NCBI GenBank assembly: GCA_964569245.1 | Contig: CAZMTK010000024.1 | Span: forward strand, 1 to 17,598 | Direction of reading: 5' to 3' | Source of the DNA: JAAYTY01 sp964569245 | GTDB lineage: Bacteria > Fermentibacterota > Fermentibacteria > Fermentibacterales > Fermentibacteraceae | Length of the DNA: 17,598 nt | Shown: positions 6,628 through 15,773 of the stretch, one piece after another | How positions within the stretch are numbered: the first letter of the stretch is position 1 | Layout: each line of letters opens with the position of its first letter | Notes under the pieces: model-generated | Told to the model about the DNA's origin: nothing | Database searches by the model: none | The model's input: the letters and a program-made list of their open reading frames with translations, nothing else | Made by a program: the position numbers and the translations under genes

Positions 6628-9528
6628 ATGAGCACCGCCTATCACGCGAAGTACTTTGCGTGCGAGCTGACCCGCATCGGCGGGGCGGGGGTGGAGCGTC
6701 TTTCCAGATCCCTCTTCGACGCGTGCGTTGATCTGAATCCACACCAGATCGAGGCGGCCCTCTTCGCGTTTCGATCCCCGATCTCCAAGGGCGTCCTTCT
6801 CGCAGACGAGGTCGGTCTCGGGAAGACCATCGAGGCCGGCCTGGTCCTCTGCCAGCTCTGGGCCGAACGGCGGCGACGCCTTCTCGTCATCTGTCCCGCG
6901 TCCATACGCAAGCAGTGGGCGCTTGAGCTGGCCGAGAAGTTCAACCTTCCGACCGTCATTCTCGACGCGAAGGAATACCTGGAGCGACAGGCTCGAGGGG
7001 TGTCCAATCCCTTCGAGGCGGACGAGGTCGTGGTCACGTCAACCCACTTCGGCAGCGTCCGAGCGTCCGATATCCGCCCCGTTCAATGGGACCTCGTGGT
7101 CATCGATGAGGCCCACAAGCTGCGGAACGCCTACCGGCCGTCGAATCGAATGGGGCAGAACATTCGGTGGGCGCTTGAAGACCGGCGCAAAGTGCTTCTG
7201 ACGGCGACGCCGCTCCAGAACTCGCTGGTGGAACTCTACGGGATCTCGACCATCATCGACGGTCACATCTTCGGAGACCTTCCGTCCTTTCGAAGCCAGT
7301 TCGTCAACGCTGGCGGGAACGTGGAGGACCTCCGGGACAGGCTTCGAACCTTCTCGATTCGCACCCTCCGGCGCCAGGTCGTCGAGTACATCCAGTACAC
7401 AGAGCGCCGTCTCATCACGCGGCCCTTCAAGCCGACGGAGCAGGAGCACAAGCTGTACGAGGCGGTGTCGGCATTTCTCCAACGCAAAGACACCTATGCC
7501 CTTCCCCATCGGCAACGACACCTGACCGCGTTGATTGTGCGCAAGCTCCTCGCCTCCTCGCCGCAGGCAGTGGCCGCCACGCTCGAAGCCATGCGCGACC
7601 GCCTGATCGCGATCCGCGACAAGCTGCCGGTCCCCGAGGACCTGGCCGAACGCCTCATCGCGGAGGAGGAAATCGAGGACGAGCTCCTGGATGAAATGAT
7701 CGACTCGCCTCCGCAGCCTTCCGGTGACGAGGATTCGGAGGAGCAACCCAAGGCCCCCGAAGCCGAACAGCCGGAACCCGCCATCGACCGCCAGAAGCTC
7801 CTCGCGGAGATCGACGAGCTGAACCGATACGCCCAGTGGGCGAGAAGCATCGGCATCGACACCAAGACCCGCTCCCTCATCAAGGCGCTTGAGATCGGCT
7901 TTGGGAAGATGACCGAAATGGGCGCGGCCCAGAGGGCGGTGATCTTCACGGAGTCGAGACGGACCCAGGCTTATCTAAAGGACTTCCTGGAAGCGAACGG
8001 ATACGCGGGCCGCGTCATCACGTTCAACGGGACGAACAAGGAACCGGAAACGACGGCCATCTACGAGCGCTGGGTGGAAGCCAACAAGGAGAGCGGTCGG
8101 GCCACTGGGTCCCGGCCCGTGGACATCCGCACGGCCATCATCGAGCACTTCCGGGACCACGGGCAGATTCTGATTGCAACGGAAGCAGCCGCCGAGGGTG
8201 TGAACCTGCAGTTCTGCTCCCTCGTGGTGAACTTCGACCTTCCGTGGAACCCCCAGCGGATCGAGCAGCGGATCGGCCGTTGCCATCGTTACGGGCAGAA
8301 GCACGACGTCGTCGTCATCAACTTCCTCAACGAGAAGAACGAGGCCGACCGGCGCGTCCACGAACTCCTGGAAGAGAAGTTCAGCCTCTTCAGCGGCGTG
8401 TTCGGGGCCTCGGACGAGGTCCTTGGCAGCATCGAATCCGGCGTCGACTTCGAGCGAAGGATTCTGGACATCTACCAGCAGTGCCGAACGCCGGAGGAAA
8501 TCGAAGGCGCGTTTCAGAGACTCCGCTACGAGCTTGAGGAGAAGATTCGCGGCAAGCTGGCCGAGACCCGGCAGAAGCTCCTCGAGCACTTCGACGAGGA
8601 CGTCCACTCGCGTCTGCGCGTGAACCTGGAAGGGGCGCGCCAACAGCTCGACCGAGTGGGGATGATGTTCTGGCGGCTCACCCGGTTCGTCCTCGATGGG
8701 CAGGCGAAGTTCGACGAGGCGAACCTGGGGTTCGACCTGGAAACGCCTCCGCGCGATGGCATCCTGCCGGGTCACTACCGCCTGATCTCGAAGGACCATG
8801 AGAACGCCCCCGGGACGTTCCTCTACCGCCTATCCCATCCGCTGGGCGAGTACACGGTCGAAGCCGGAAAGACGCTGGCGACGCCGCTGGCCCGCGTCAC
8901 CTTCGACATCAGTGGGCGGTTTACCAAGATCTCTCTGGTCGAAGCCCTCCAGGGCCGCTCCGGCTGGCTGCACCTGCAGCGGCTTACCATCGACTCGTTC
9001 GAGCGTGAAGAGTACCTTCTCTTCTCCGGCGTCGACGACGACGGCAGGTCGCTCGACCAGGAGACGATGGAGAAGATGTTCCACTGCGAAGCGAAGGCCG
9101 AGCCGCTTCCGGCTCTTCCCACCGACATTGAAACCCGGCTTGCCGCAGAGGCCGATCGGCACGCCAAAGCCACAATCAGCCGCTCGCTGGAGACAAACAA
9201 CCGACACTTCCAGGAGGCGCGGGAAAAGCTGGAAAAATGGGCCGATGACATGGTGCTCGCCACCGAAAAGGAGCTGAAGGATACCAAAGAGCGTATCAAA
9301 GCCCTGTCCCGTCAGGCCCGGCTAGCCACGACCACCGAAGAACAACATGCGCTGCAGAAACAAATCCAGGAACTGGAAAAGCAGAAGCGCCGGCAGCGCC
9401 AGCGCATTTTCGACTTCGAGGACGAAATCGTGGCCAAGCGCGATGAACTGATTGAGAAACTTGAGAGACGGATGCATCAACGGACGAACGTCGAGCCTTT
9501 GTTTACCATTCGCTGGAGGGTCGTATGA
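6628..9528 (+). CDS. SNF2-family helicase/ATPase of the restriction-like operon
   Basis: The 966-aa protein is a superfamily 2 Swi2/Snf2 motor of the HepA/RapA-like type. Visible motifs are Walker A region D60-EVGLGKT, D160-EAH (Walker B), LTATPLQN (motif III), ATEAAAEGVNLQ (motif V) and Q543 to Q557 with QRIGRCHRYGQ (motif VI). A long acidic insertion (about residues 350-390) separates the two RecA lobes. The C-terminus is a charged coiled coil (about 885-955). Such motors translocate on double-stranded DNA and remodel bound proteins; DISARM DrmD belongs to the same broad group, but no other DISARM gene is present. The ATG at 6628 is preferred over GTG 6571, which lies in the cassette junction, although the ribosome binding site (GGAGA, 6609) is distant. 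The stop overlaps the next start as ATGA. Confidence 0.85.
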   Translation: MSTAYHAKYFACELTRIGGAGVERLSRSLFDACVDLNPHQIEAALFAFRSPISKGVLLADEVGLGKTIEAGLVLCQLWAERRRRLLVICPASIRKQWALELAEKFNLPTVILDAKEYLERQARGVSNPFEADEVVVTSTHFGSVRASDIRPVQWDLVVIDEAHKLRNAYRPSNRMGQNIRWALEDRRKVLLTATPLQNSLVELYGISTIIDGHIFGDLPSFRSQFVNAGGNVEDLRDRLRTFSIRTLRRQVVEYIQYTERRLITRPFKPTEQEHKLYEAVSAFLQRKDTYALPHRQRHLTALIVRKLLASSPQAVAATLEAMRDRLIAIRDKLPVPEDLAERLIAEEEIEDELLDEMIDSPPQPSGDEDSEEQPKAPEAEQPEPAIDRQKLLAEIDELNRYAQWARSIGIDTKTRSLIKALEIGFGKMTEMGAAQRAVIFTESRRTQAYLKDFLEANGYAGRVITFNGTNKEPETTAIYERWVEANKESGRATGSRPVDIRTAIIEHFRDHGQILIATEAAAEGVNLQFCSLVVNFDLPWNPQRIEQRIGRCHRYGQKHDVVVINFLNEKNEADRRVHELLEEKFSLFSGVFGASDEVLGSIESGVDFERRILDIYQQCRTPEEIEGAFQRLRYELEEKIRGKLAETRQKLLEHFDEDVHSRLRVNLEGARQQLDRVGMMFWRLTRFVLDGQAKFDEANLGFDLETPPRDGILPGHYRLISKDHENAPGTFLYRLSHPLGEYTVEAGKTLATPLARVTFDISGRFTKISLVEALQGRSGWLHLQRLTIDSFEREEYLLFSGVDDDGRSLDQETMEKMFHCEAKAEPLPALPTDIETRLAAEADRHAKATISRSLETNNRHFQEAREKLEKWADDMVLATEKELKDTKERIKALSRQARLATTTEEQHALQKQIQELEKQKRRQRQRIFDFEDEIVAKRDELIEKLERRMHQRTNVEPLFTIRWRVV

Positions 9529-12461
9529 CGGCGCAGCCCATGTCACAGAACCTGCAAAAACTTAGATCATTGCTCGCCGAACTCTTCCAGCTCGACCAGG
9601 CCGAGCTGGACTTCGGCATCTACCGCATCATGAACACCAAGCGCGAGGAGATTACCCGCTTTCTCGATAACGACCTGTTGCCGCAGGTGCGCGAGGTTCT
9701 GAGCACCTACGAACGCGAGAGCCGCGCGAGCCTTGAAGCGGAGCTGGAAAAGGCGAAGGAGCAGGCAAAAGCCCTCGGGTTTGATGACCCTGCTCGAGCA
9801 CCGAAGGTCAAGGAACTGCAAACCCGCTACAACGCCGCCTTCGACATCGAGGCCGCGGAGAACGAAGTTTTCTCCCACCTCTACAACTTCTTCCGCCGCT
9901 ACTATAGCGAGGGCGACTTCATCTCCCAGCGCCGCTACAAGGAGGGCGTTTACGCCATCCCCTACGAAGGCGAGGAAGTCAAACTTTACTGGGCCAACCA
10001 CGATCAGTACTACATCAAGACAAGCGAGTACCTGCGCGACTACACCTTCAAGCTCCCCTCCGGCAAGCGGGTCCACTTCAAACTCGCCGAGGCCGACACG
10101 GAGAAGGACAACAACCGCGCCGCCAACGGCAACGAGCGGCGGTTCATGCTCTCTCAGGAGCAGCCGCTGGCCGAGGAACACGGCGAGCTGCTCATCCGCT
10201 TCGAGTACCGCCCGCATCCCGACAAGGCCAAGCAGGCGGACCTCAACGCGGCGGCTGTGGACCGCATCCTGAAGCAGACCAAGGGATTCGACGACTGGCG
10301 GCGGGAACTCGCCTCGCTGCGGCCCACCGAGAAGAACCCGAACCGTACGCTCCTGGAGAAGCACCTGACGGACTACACGGCGCGGAACACCTTCGACTAC
10401 TTCATCCACAAAGACCTGGGCGGCTTTCTGCGGCGGGAGCTCGACTTCTACATCAAGAACGAGGTGATGCACCTCGACGACGTGGAGAGCGAAACCTCCC
10501 CCCGCGTGGAGCAGTACCTGTCGAAGATCAAGGCCATTCGCCGGATCGCCCACAAACTCATCGACTTTTTGGCGCAGATTGAGGACTTCCAGAAGAAGCT
10601 CTGGCTCAAGAAGAAATTCGTGGTGGAGACGCAGTACTGCATCACGCTGGATCGCATCTTCGCCATCGAGGACGACCTGCCTGCCGCGCCAAGCGATAGC
10701 GCGGCGCAGGCAGGGAAGATGCGCAACTGGATCATCGAGCGGATCATCGAGAACAATGCCCAGCGGGAAGAGTGGTTGCGGCTCTTCGCTATTGACGAGA
10801 TCAAGGGCGACTTGACGACGCCCGGCTACAGCACGCCGCTCAAGCGCGAATTCCTCGAAGCCCACCCAACGCTGGTGGTGGACACGCGGCACTTCGATGA
10901 GGCGTTCAAACTCCGCTTGCTTGCGGCTATCCCGGATATTGACGAGGAGACAGACGGGCTGCTGGTTCACAGCGAGAACTTCCAAGCGCTGTGCCTGCTA
11001 TTCACGAGGTACCGAGGCTCAGTAAGGTGCATCTATATCGATCCGCCGTTTAACACCGACGACTCTCAGTTCGCATTCAAGGATACGTACCGGAACGCAA
11101 CCTGGCTTTCGCTGATGGAGGGCCGACTGCGAGCTGGGGCGCAGTTCCTGTGCCCCGACGGCACACTGTACCTACATCTCGATCACAATTCCAACTTCTA
11201 TGGACGGTACTTGCTCGACGGCATCTTTGGAGATGCCTGTTTCCTCAATGAGGTCATCTGGAGGATCGGGTGGGTCTCTGGCTACAAGACTGCTGCGGAC
11301 AGGTATGTGCGAAATCACGAGACCATATTCGTCTATGGCCGTGAGCCACAGCCGCACTTCAACAAAGATAAGGCTCGCATTCCCTACAGTGCCTTCGATG
11401 AGCAGAGCATCGCAGAACAATTGAGGGCCATCAAGGATGCGTGGGGACTAACTGGCGTGTCGCCGCTGCGGTTGAAGCTGGTCTTCAAGGACGCCGATGG
11501 AAATGTCTACAAGACCGGCCTCACTGAGAAGGAAGGTCGGTACAACATCGAGGACACGTGGAACTGCAACGAGTATGAGGATCTTCACTCGAACAAGATC
11601 AAGCGGAATGCAGCTGAGTACACGCCCCGCGGCTCGGAGATTACCCAGAAGCCCGAGCAGCTCCTTCAGAGAGTTGTCGAAGTTTCGTCCGAGGAGGGCG
11701 ATACCGTGCTGGACTTCTTCGCCGGCAGTGGAACGACACCGGCCGTTGCGAAGAAACTACAGCGGAAGTTCATCGCTGTTGAGATGGGTGATTATTTTGA
11801 GACCGACATGCTCTGGAGAATGAAGCATGTCTTATTTGGACGACAGGTGGGCATCAGCAGGCAGAGCGGCTATGGCGGCGGTGGGTTGTTCAAGTACATC
11901 CGCCTCGAGTCCTACGAAGACGCCCTCAACAACCTTGAGGTCAAGCGCACCGAGGCCCAGCAATCCCTGCTCGACCAGCACGCCACTTTCCGCGAGGACT
12001 ACATGCTCCGCTACATGCTGGATGTGGAAAGCCGGGGCAGCGCTTCGCTCCTCAACATCGACCGCTACGAGGACCCCTTCAACTACACGCTCAACATCGC
12101 CACCGGGACCGCCGGCGAGACCAAGCCCACGGTCGTGGACCTCGTCGAGACGTTCAACTACCTGATCGGCCTCCGGGTAAAGACCATCGACCACATCGGG
12201 GGCGTGCGTGTCGTCACGGGCACGAACCCGCAGGGCGAACGGGTGCTCATCCTCTGGCGGAAGACGAAGGAGCTGGACAACGACGCCCTGGACGCATGGT
12301 TCCGCAAGCAGGGCTACAACACCAAGGACCAGGAGTACGACGTCATCTACGTGAACGGCGACAACAACCTGGAGAACCTCCGCAAGCCGGACCAGACCTG
12401 GAAGGTCCGGCTCATCGAGGAGGAATTCAGGCGGCTCATGTTCGACGTGCAGGACGTGTAG
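9525..12461 (+). CDS. Large beta-class adenine DNA methyltransferase (type III Mod-like)
   Basis: The 978-aa protein has catalytic motif IV D506-P-P-F-N-T before SAM-binding motif I (D730-FFAGSGTT). This is the motif order of beta-class N6-adenine methyltransferases such as type III Mod subunits. The region between them (about 560-720) is the expected target-recognition domain. It is much longer than a typical Mod: about 480 N-terminal residues, with helical and coiled segments, have no motif I recognise and may bind the partner subunits, and about 200 C-terminal residues follow the catalytic core. ATG 9525 overlaps the SNF2 stop (ATGA) and has GGAGGG just upstream, so the two are translationally coupled. 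Codon usage of residues about 485-785 differs sharply from both flanks. A palindromic repeat is embedded at about residue 384-397. Confidence 0.88.
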   Translation: MTAQPMSQNLQKLRSLLAELFQLDQAELDFGIYRIMNTKREEITRFLDNDLLPQVREVLSTYERESRASLEAELEKAKEQAKALGFDDPARAPKVKELQTRYNAAFDIEAAENEVFSHLYNFFRRYYSEGDFISQRRYKEGVYAIPYEGEEVKLYWANHDQYYIKTSEYLRDYTFKLPSGKRVHFKLAEADTEKDNNRAANGNERRFMLSQEQPLAEEHGELLIRFEYRPHPDKAKQADLNAAAVDRILKQTKGFDDWRRELASLRPTEKNPNRTLLEKHLTDYTARNTFDYFIHKDLGGFLRRELDFYIKNEVMHLDDVESETSPRVEQYLSKIKAIRRIAHKLIDFLAQIEDFQKKLWLKKKFVVETQYCITLDRIFAIEDDLPAAPSDSAAQAGKMRNWIIERIIENNAQREEWLRLFAIDEIKGDLTTPGYSTPLKREFLEAHPTLVVDTRHFDEAFKLRLLAAIPDIDEETDGLLVHSENFQALCLLFTRYRGSVRCIYIDPPFNTDDSQFAFKDTYRNATWLSLMEGRLRAGAQFLCPDGTLYLHLDHNSNFYGRYLLDGIFGDACFLNEVIWRIGWVSGYKTAADRYVRNHETIFVYGREPQPHFNKDKARIPYSAFDEQSIAEQLRAIKDAWGLTGVSPLRLKLVFKDADGNVYKTGLTEKEGRYNIEDTWNCNEYEDLHSNKIKRNAAEYTPRGSEITQKPEQLLQRVVEVSSEEGDTVLDFFAGSGTTPAVAKKLQRKFIAVEMGDYFETDMLWRMKHVLFGRQVGISRQSGYGGGGLFKYIRLESYEDALNNLEVKRTEAQQSLLDQHATFREDYMLRYMLDVESRGSASLLNIDRYEDPFNYTLNIATGTAGETKPTVVDLVETFNYLIGLRVKTIDHIGGVRVVTGTNPQGERVLILWRKTKELDNDALDAWFRKQGYNTKDQEYDVIYVNGDNNLENLRKPDQTWKVRLIEEEFRRLMFDVQDV
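10676..10714 (+). repeat. Palindromic repeat embedded in the methyltransferase gene
   Basis: CCTGCCTGC (10676-10684) is complementary to GCAGGCAGG (10706-10714), and inside these CGCGC pairs with GCGCG. The 39-base unit equals 13 codons and encodes a stretch beginning LPAAPSDSAAQAG, between helical segments of the N-terminal region. The same arm sequence recurs at 13103 in the Res gene. Confidence 0.6.
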
Positions 12462-12473
12462 GGAGGCTGAAGC

Positions 12474-15400
12474 GTGCCGAGAGGACGACCCAGACGTGGG
12501 ATCCGGGGAGCGCGGGGCGACGAGCCCAGGCCCCTGCGCTTCGAGCAGCGGCTGGTGCTCCATCAGTGGCTGCTGTCGCTTTTGGGGGTGCCGAGCTTCG
12601 AACGCCTCGCCGCCAGCCTGAAAGCGCCCGAACTGGAGGGCTTCGACGAGAACAACATCAGCCGTTTCCATCACGCACTATGTCTGCATATACCCGCTGC
12701 TGCGCGGCCAAGCCTGCCCGATGACCTGCTTCTGGCCTACGATCAGAACATCGTGCGCCACTGGCGACGGATCACGGAGCGGCGGAACCATGCGGGAGCG
12801 TTCCTCTATCCGAAGTACTTCCAGTACCTGGCGCTGCTCTTCGCCGAAATCTACCTTGACCGGTACTTCCGGGACCCGGACAGGCTGCTCGGGCAACTGA
12901 ACACCCACGTGGATGCCTTCAACCGGGGCGAGTACCCCGTCCCCGGGTCGCCCGCGGGACCGGTGCCGGAGGCGAGCCGCGTCGAGCCGTACACGAGGCA
13001 GGACCTGAACAAGGTGGCCTTCTGGATGGCCACGGGAAGCGGCAAGACGCTTCTCATGCACATCAACATCCTTCAGTACCAGCACTACCTGAACCTGCAC
13101 GGCCTGCCTGCCGCGCAGGGCACGGCGCAGGCAGGCGGCAGGCAGGTAAACCGCGTCATCCTCCTCACGCCGAATGAGGGCCTCTCGCACCAGCACCTGG
13201 AGGAGTTTCAACTTTCGGGGATCGACGCCGAGCTCTTCTCGAAGGAGGGCCGGGGCCTCTTCACCGGCCGCGCGGTGGAGATCCTCGACATCCACAAGCT
13301 GCGCGAGGAGATGGGCGAGAAGACCGTGGCCGTGGACGCGTTCGAGGGGAACAACCTGGTCCTCGTGGACGAGGGGCACCGCGGAACCAGCGGCGCGGAG
13401 ATCGGTGCCTGGATGCAGAAGCGGAACCAGCTCTGCGAGAACGGATTCTCGTTCGAGTACTCGGCGACCTTCGGACAGGCGATGAAGGCGAGCGGGAACC
13501 GCGAACTGGAGCAGGTCTACGCCAAGTGCATCCTCTTCGACTACTCCTACAAGTACTTCTACGGAGACGGTTACGGGAAGGACTACCGCATCCTGAACTT
13601 GGCCGACGACTTGGACGAGAACGTGCGCCGGCAGTACCTGACCGCCTGCCTCCTCTCCTTCTATCAGCAGCTGAAGCTCTACCGCGAACAGACCGGTACG
13701 TTCCGGCCCTTCCTGCTGGAGCGCCCGCTGTGGATCTTCGTGGGCGGCAGCGTCAACGCGGTCCGCACGCAGAACCGGCGGAAGGTCTCCGACGTCGTGG
13801 ACATCCTTCTGTCGCTGGCGACCTTCGTGCGGGAGCGCGACGAGAGCATGGCATCAATCGAACGGCTGCTTGCGGGGCACTCCGGCCTCCTGGACGCCAA
13901 TCGGCGGGAGCTCTTCGAGGGGACGTTCCGGTATCTGAACACCCTAGGCCTCACGCGCGACCAGGTCTTCGACGACATCCTGCGTGTCCTTTTCAATGCT
14001 CCCACGACGGCCGCAATGCACGTCGAGAATCTGAAGGGCACGGACGGGGAGGTGGCGTTGCGGCTGGGTGAAAACGACGCCTTCGGCGTGATCAACGTGG
14101 GCGACGCCTCTGCCCTCTGCAAGCTCTGCGAGGGGCAACGAGAGCTGGTCGTCACGGAGAAGGAGTTCTCGGGTTCCCTCTTCCGCGCCCTCAATGACGA
14201 CGCGTCCACGATCAACATTCTGATCGGGTCCAAGAAGTTCACCGAGGGCTGGTCAAGCTGGCGGGTCAGCACCATGGGCCTGATGAACATCGGGCGCAAC
14301 GAGGGACCGCAGATCATTCAGCTCTTCGGTCGCGGTGTCCGACTCAAGGGTAAGGACTTCTCGCTCAAGCGCAGCCGCCGCCTGGACCTGCCGGCCGGCC
14401 AGGCAGGGGGACAGGCCGCGCCCAAGAACATCGAGACACTGGAGACGCTTAACATCTTCGGCATCCGCGCGGACTACATGCGCCAGTTCAAGGAGTACCT
14501 CGAAGACGAGGGCCTGCCGGCGAACGAGGACCGGATCGAGTTCGTGCTCCCCGTCATCAAGAACTTGGGAAGCAAGAAGCTCAAGATGGTCCGCCTTCGG
14601 GAGGGCATCGACTTCAAAAAAGACGGACCGAAGCCCGCCTTGGACGACCCGCCCGACTATCTCGTTCGCCACCCCGTCGTGGTGGACTGGTATCCCAAGC
14701 TGCAGGCGATGGCCAGCGGCGCCGGTAGGACGAGCGCGCAAGCAGCGGAACGTGATCGCGGCTTCTTTGAGGAGCCGCATCTGTCGTTCCTCGATTTCGA
14801 CGCCATCTACTTCGAGCTTCAGCAGTTCAAGAACGAGCGCGCCTGGCACAACCTTACCCTTTCGCGCAAGAGCCTCCCGGCTCTTCTCGGGCGGAAGGAC
14901 TGGTACGTGCTGCTCATTCCCAAGGAGGAGATGCACTTTAGGTCGTTCCAGCAAGTTCTCCGCTGGCAGGAGATCGCGGCGGCCCTCTTCAAGAAGTATC
15001 TGGACCGCTACTACAAGTTCAGGAAGCAGGAATTCGAGGGCACCCACCTGGAGTACCGGGAGCTCTCCGAAGACGATCCCAACTTCATCGACGAGTACCG
15101 GCTGCTCATCGAGCAGTCGCGCACGGACATCGTCCAGAAGTTGGAGGAGATCAAGGGATTGATCGAGGCGGGCAAGCTGCGGAATGTGGAGTTCCAGTCC
15201 CTGCACGCCATTGCCTTCGGGCGCCACCTCTACGAGCCGCTCATCTACGTCGGCAACGACCTGATCGAGGTCAAGCCCGTTGTCCTGGAGAACGAGGGCG
15301 AGCGCGACTTCGTACTGGACCTCCAAGCGTTCTGCGAGGCCAGGAAGGAGTTCCTCAAGGGCAAGGAGCTCTACCTGCTCCGCAACATGAGTCGCGGTCG

Positions 15401-15755
15401 AGGCATCGGCTTCTTCGAGGCGGGCAACTTCTACCCCGACTTCATCCTCTGGCTGCTGGCCGGCGACCGCCAGTACGTGAGTTTCATCGACCCCAAGGGG
15501 TTGCGGAATCTCGAGGGGCCCGAAGACCCGAAGATCCGGTTCCACCTGACAATCAAGGACCTGGAACGCCAACTGGGCGACCCGGCGGTAGTCCTGAATT
15601 CCTTCATCGTGTCGAGCACGCGCGTCCCGGAAGTCGCCTGGTGGGAGGACGGCATGACCAAGGAGGAGTTCGAGGCTCGGAACGTCCTCTTCCAGCGAGA
15701 AGACCAGGACACCTACATCGAGAAGCTCTTGAAACATGTGACGAGAGTAACGTGA
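12474..15755 (+). CDS. Type III Res-like helicase/nuclease
   Basis: The 1093-aa protein is a superfamily 2 DEAD/DEAH-type translocase joined to a C-terminal nuclease, as in type III restriction Res subunits. Motif I is M185-ATGSGKT, motif II D299-EGH, motif V region SKKFTEGWSSWR, and motif VI Q613-IIQLFGRGVR. Near the C-terminus FYPDF (D989) and IDPKG (D1006-x-K1008) form a PD-(D/E)XK active-site signature with E in GFFEAGN just before. It would cleave DNA lacking the partner methylation. The start is GTG 12474, with GGGAGG (12461-12466) seven bases upstream and only 12 bp after the methyltransferase stop. Two palindromic repeats are embedded in frame (13103-13146 and 14387-14407); the second follows motif VI directly. 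No frameshift is seen, so the gene looks intact. Confidence 0.87.
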   Translation: MPRGRPRRGIRGARGDEPRPLRFEQRLVLHQWLLSLLGVPSFERLAASLKAPELEGFDENNISRFHHALCLHIPAAARPSLPDDLLLAYDQNIVRHWRRITERRNHAGAFLYPKYFQYLALLFAEIYLDRYFRDPDRLLGQLNTHVDAFNRGEYPVPGSPAGPVPEASRVEPYTRQDLNKVAFWMATGSGKTLLMHINILQYQHYLNLHGLPAAQGTAQAGGRQVNRVILLTPNEGLSHQHLEEFQLSGIDAELFSKEGRGLFTGRAVEILDIHKLREEMGEKTVAVDAFEGNNLVLVDEGHRGTSGAEIGAWMQKRNQLCENGFSFEYSATFGQAMKASGNRELEQVYAKCILFDYSYKYFYGDGYGKDYRILNLADDLDENVRRQYLTACLLSFYQQLKLYREQTGTFRPFLLERPLWIFVGGSVNAVRTQNRRKVSDVVDILLSLATFVRERDESMASIERLLAGHSGLLDANRRELFEGTFRYLNTLGLTRDQVFDDILRVLFNAPTTAAMHVENLKGTDGEVALRLGENDAFGVINVGDASALCKLCEGQRELVVTEKEFSGSLFRALNDDASTINILIGSKKFTEGWSSWRVSTMGLMNIGRNEGPQIIQLFGRGVRLKGKDFSLKRSRRLDLPAGQAGGQAAPKNIETLETLNIFGIRADYMRQFKEYLEDEGLPANEDRIEFVLPVIKNLGSKKLKMVRLREGIDFKKDGPKPALDDPPDYLVRHPVVVDWYPKLQAMASGAGRTSAQAAERDRGFFEEPHLSFLDFDAIYFELQQFKNERAWHNLTLSRKSLPALLGRKDWYVLLIPKEEMHFRSFQQVLRWQEIAAALFKKYLDRYYKFRKQEFEGTHLEYRELSEDDPNFIDEYRLLIEQSRTDIVQKLEEIKGLIEAGKLRNVEFQSLHAIAFGRHLYEPLIYVGNDLIEVKPVVLENEGERDFVLDLQAFCEARKEFLKGKELYLLRNMSRGRGIGFFEAGNFYPDFILWLLAGDRQYVSFIDPKGLRNLEGPEDPKIRFHLTIKDLERQLGDPAVVLNSFIVSSTRVPEVAWWEDGMTKEEFEARNVLFQREDQDTYIEKLLKHVTRVT
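13103..13146 (+). repeat. Palindromic repeat embedded in the Res gene, copy 1
   Basis: CCTGCCTGC (13103-13111) pairs with GCAGGCAGG (13127-13135), followed by another CGGCAGGCAGG (13136-13146). It encodes LPAAQGTAQAGGRQ just after the motif I helix, a position where helicases tolerate a loop. Arms are identical to those of the copy at 10676. Confidence 0.6.
14387..14407 (+). repeat. Palindromic repeat embedded in the Res gene, shorter copy
   Basis: CCTGCC (14387-14392) pairs with GGCAGG (14402-14407) around a GGCC-rich centre; 21 bases, seven codons. It encodes LPAGQAGG, very like the peptides made by the other two copies. Confidence 0.5.
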
Positions 15756-15773
15756 GCGATCATCTGTCGCAGG

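Noticed and set aside
6628..15755. DISARM or BREX system
   Set aside because: The SNF2 and methyltransferase genes recall DISARM, but there is no DUF1998 helicase, DUF1998-partner or PLD gene; no PglZ, BrxC or Lon-like gene is present for BREX.
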